A DNA stretch of 6,403 bases, from positions 1 through 6,403 of the forward strand of contig NZ_DAIQNN010000125.1 in the NCBI RefSeq assembly GCF_036788415.1. Direction: 5' to 3'. This document shows, in pieces, positions 5,565 through 6,403 of this stretch. A program made the position numbers and the translations under genes. Position 1 is the first letter of the stretch, and the number at the start of each line of letters is the position of its first letter. The notes beneath the pieces are model-generated. The model saw nothing but the letters and a program-made list of their open reading frames with translations. It was not told the origin of the DNA and did no database searches. This DNA is from Rubrimonas sp036788415 (GTDB taxonomy: Bacteria; Pseudomonadota; Alphaproteobacteria; Rhodobacterales; Rhodobacteraceae).

Positions 5565-6359
5565 GTGCTGATCGTCCAGTTGTCGGACCTGCACGTGACC
5601 GCCGCCGGTCATCGCTATGCGGAGGCGGTGGACACCAATACGGCGACGCGGATAGCCGTCGCGCGGATATGCGATCTCGCCCCGGCGCCCGACGTGCTAC
5701 TGCTGACGGGAGACGTCGCCGCCGACGGCCGCGATGTGGAGTACGCCTGTGCAGCGGCCATCCTCGCGCCGCTCGAAGGCGTGCCGAGGCTGGTCCTGCC
5801 AGGCAACCATGATGCGCCCGATCGGCTTCTGCGCGCGCTGCCCTCGACGCTCGGGCACGAGCCGGGTCCGCGCCTCCATGACGCCGTCTCGGTCGTCGAC
5901 GGCGCCACGATCGTCGCGCTCGACACGGCGCGGCCCCCGTCGCCGCATGGCGTGCTGGACCCGGCCCAGCTTCGTTGGCTCGAGACGGTCCTGTGCCGCA
6001 CCCGCACCCCCACGGTGATCGCGCTGCACCATCCTCCGTTCCTGACGGGGATGTCCGCCATGGATGACGTCGGCTTGCGCGACGGCGGCGAGGCTTTGTC
6101 AGGGATCGTTTCGTCGCGTGACGACGTGCTCGTGGTCTGCGGTCATGTTCATCGCGTGATCCACACGAGCATCGGGGCCGCGCGCGCGGTATCCGCCCCC
6201 GCCGCAGGATTTCAGACATGGCTCGACTTCGTCGACGGGAGCCCGGCGCGACTGTCGCGTGAGGACGGCGGGTTCCTGCTCCACCGGCTCGCCTCTGGGG
6301 GATGTTTCACCACGCACGCCGTGCAGACGGCCGTTTCTGGCCACCAGCCCTATCCCTGA
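5565..6359 (+). CDS. GpdQ-like metallophosphoesterase (probable glycerophosphodiesterase / cyclic-nucleotide-type phosphodiesterase)
   Basis: Probable dinuclear-metal phosphodiesterase releasing a phosphomonoester and an alcohol, cytoplasmic because no signal peptide is present. From GTG 5565 it has 264 residues, close to the length of GpdQ and CpdA-type class III enzymes. All five metallophosphoesterase blocks are present: SDLH with D8 and H10, TGDV with D50, GNHD with N81 and H82, LHHPP with H155 and H156, and CGHVH with H194 and H196. GpdQ of Enterobacter aerogenes, as recalled, uses D8, H10, D50, N80, H156, H195 and H197, nearly the same numbering. A GpdQ-like GHRY...VDTN segment follows the first motif, and GVLDPAQLRWLE and the C-terminal region also fit that family. 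A cyclic-AMP phosphodiesterase (CpdA) is the main alternative. It is divergent from the regulator and transporter operon, suggesting it acts on the imported substrate. The frame extends upstream to TTG 5547, but the ribosome binding site and the protein's natural N-terminus favour GTG. Confidence 0.9.
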   Translation: MLIVQLSDLHVTAAGHRYAEAVDTNTATRIAVARICDLAPAPDVLLLTGDVAADGRDVEYACAAAILAPLEGVPRLVLPGNHDAPDRLLRALPSTLGHEPGPRLHDAVSVVDGATIVALDTARPPSPHGVLDPAQLRWLETVLCRTRTPTVIALHHPPFLTGMSAMDDVGLRDGGEALSGIVSSRDDVLVVCGHVHRVIHTSIGAARAVSAPAAGFQTWLDFVDGSPARLSREDGGFLLHRLASGGCFTTHAVQTAVSGHQPYP

Positions 6360-6403
6360 TCGCCAACGCGCGTTGTCCTGCACTCACTTCCGATACAGGG
6401 CGA
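6360..6403. other. Non-coding right edge with a 12-base perfect palindrome
   Basis: Only 44 bases follow the phosphodiesterase stop. They hold a perfect palindrome, CAACGCGCGTTG at 6364-6375, five bases after the stop codon. It has no loop or T-run, so it is not a convincing intrinsic terminator. It may be a protein-binding site or chance in GC-rich sequence. No gene start was recognised here. Confidence 0.35.

Noticed and set aside
5476..6219. A 247-codon minus-strand frame opposite the phosphodiesterase
   Set aside because: Very arginine-rich and without motifs, whereas the plus strand carries all five metallophosphoesterase blocks.
6360..6403. An intrinsic terminator after the phosphodiesterase gene
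   Set aside because: The palindrome has no loop and no T-run. A weaker CCTG...CAGG pairing at 6377-6399 has only a 4-base stem and no T-run.

Overview
The window is gene-dense, very GC-rich DNA, estimated by eye at about 70 percent G+C with strong G/C preference at third codon positions. It fits a free-living, soil- or plant-associated alphaproteobacterium (Hyphomicrobiales or Rhodospirillales type). That placement is inference from composition and gene content; no marker gene is present.

Six genes form two divergent units around one short intergenic region (5480-5564). Leftward on the minus strand lies a tight operon of DeoR/GlpR-type regulator, periplasmic solute-binding protein, two inner-membrane permeases, ABC ATPase and HAD-superfamily hydrolase. 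The HAD gene runs off the left edge. The first two genes are 12 bases apart and all later junctions overlap by 4, 14, 4 and 4 bases, so the genes are almost certainly co-transcribed and translationally coupled. Rightward on the plus strand is one metallophosphoesterase gene resembling the GpdQ-type glycerophosphodiesterases. After it only 44 bases remain. No stretch over 300 bases lacks a gene.

The likely joint role, an inference, is import of an intact organophosphate followed by intracellular breakdown. The binding protein and ABC importer would bring in a phosphodiester, perhaps a glycerophosphodiester or sugar-phosphate diester. The GpdQ-like enzyme would cut it to a phosphomonoester plus alcohol, the HAD enzyme would remove the phosphate, and the DeoR-type protein would sense a phosphorylated intermediate and control both units from the shared region.

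Points of interest are: a roughly 80-residue N-terminal region of unknown function on the HAD protein; a corrected GTG start for the phosphodiesterase that puts its metal ligands at positions almost identical to those recalled for GpdQ; a readable sigma70-type promoter; and a twin-arginine-like signal on the binding protein. No mobile element, RNA gene, CRISPR array or phage gene was seen.
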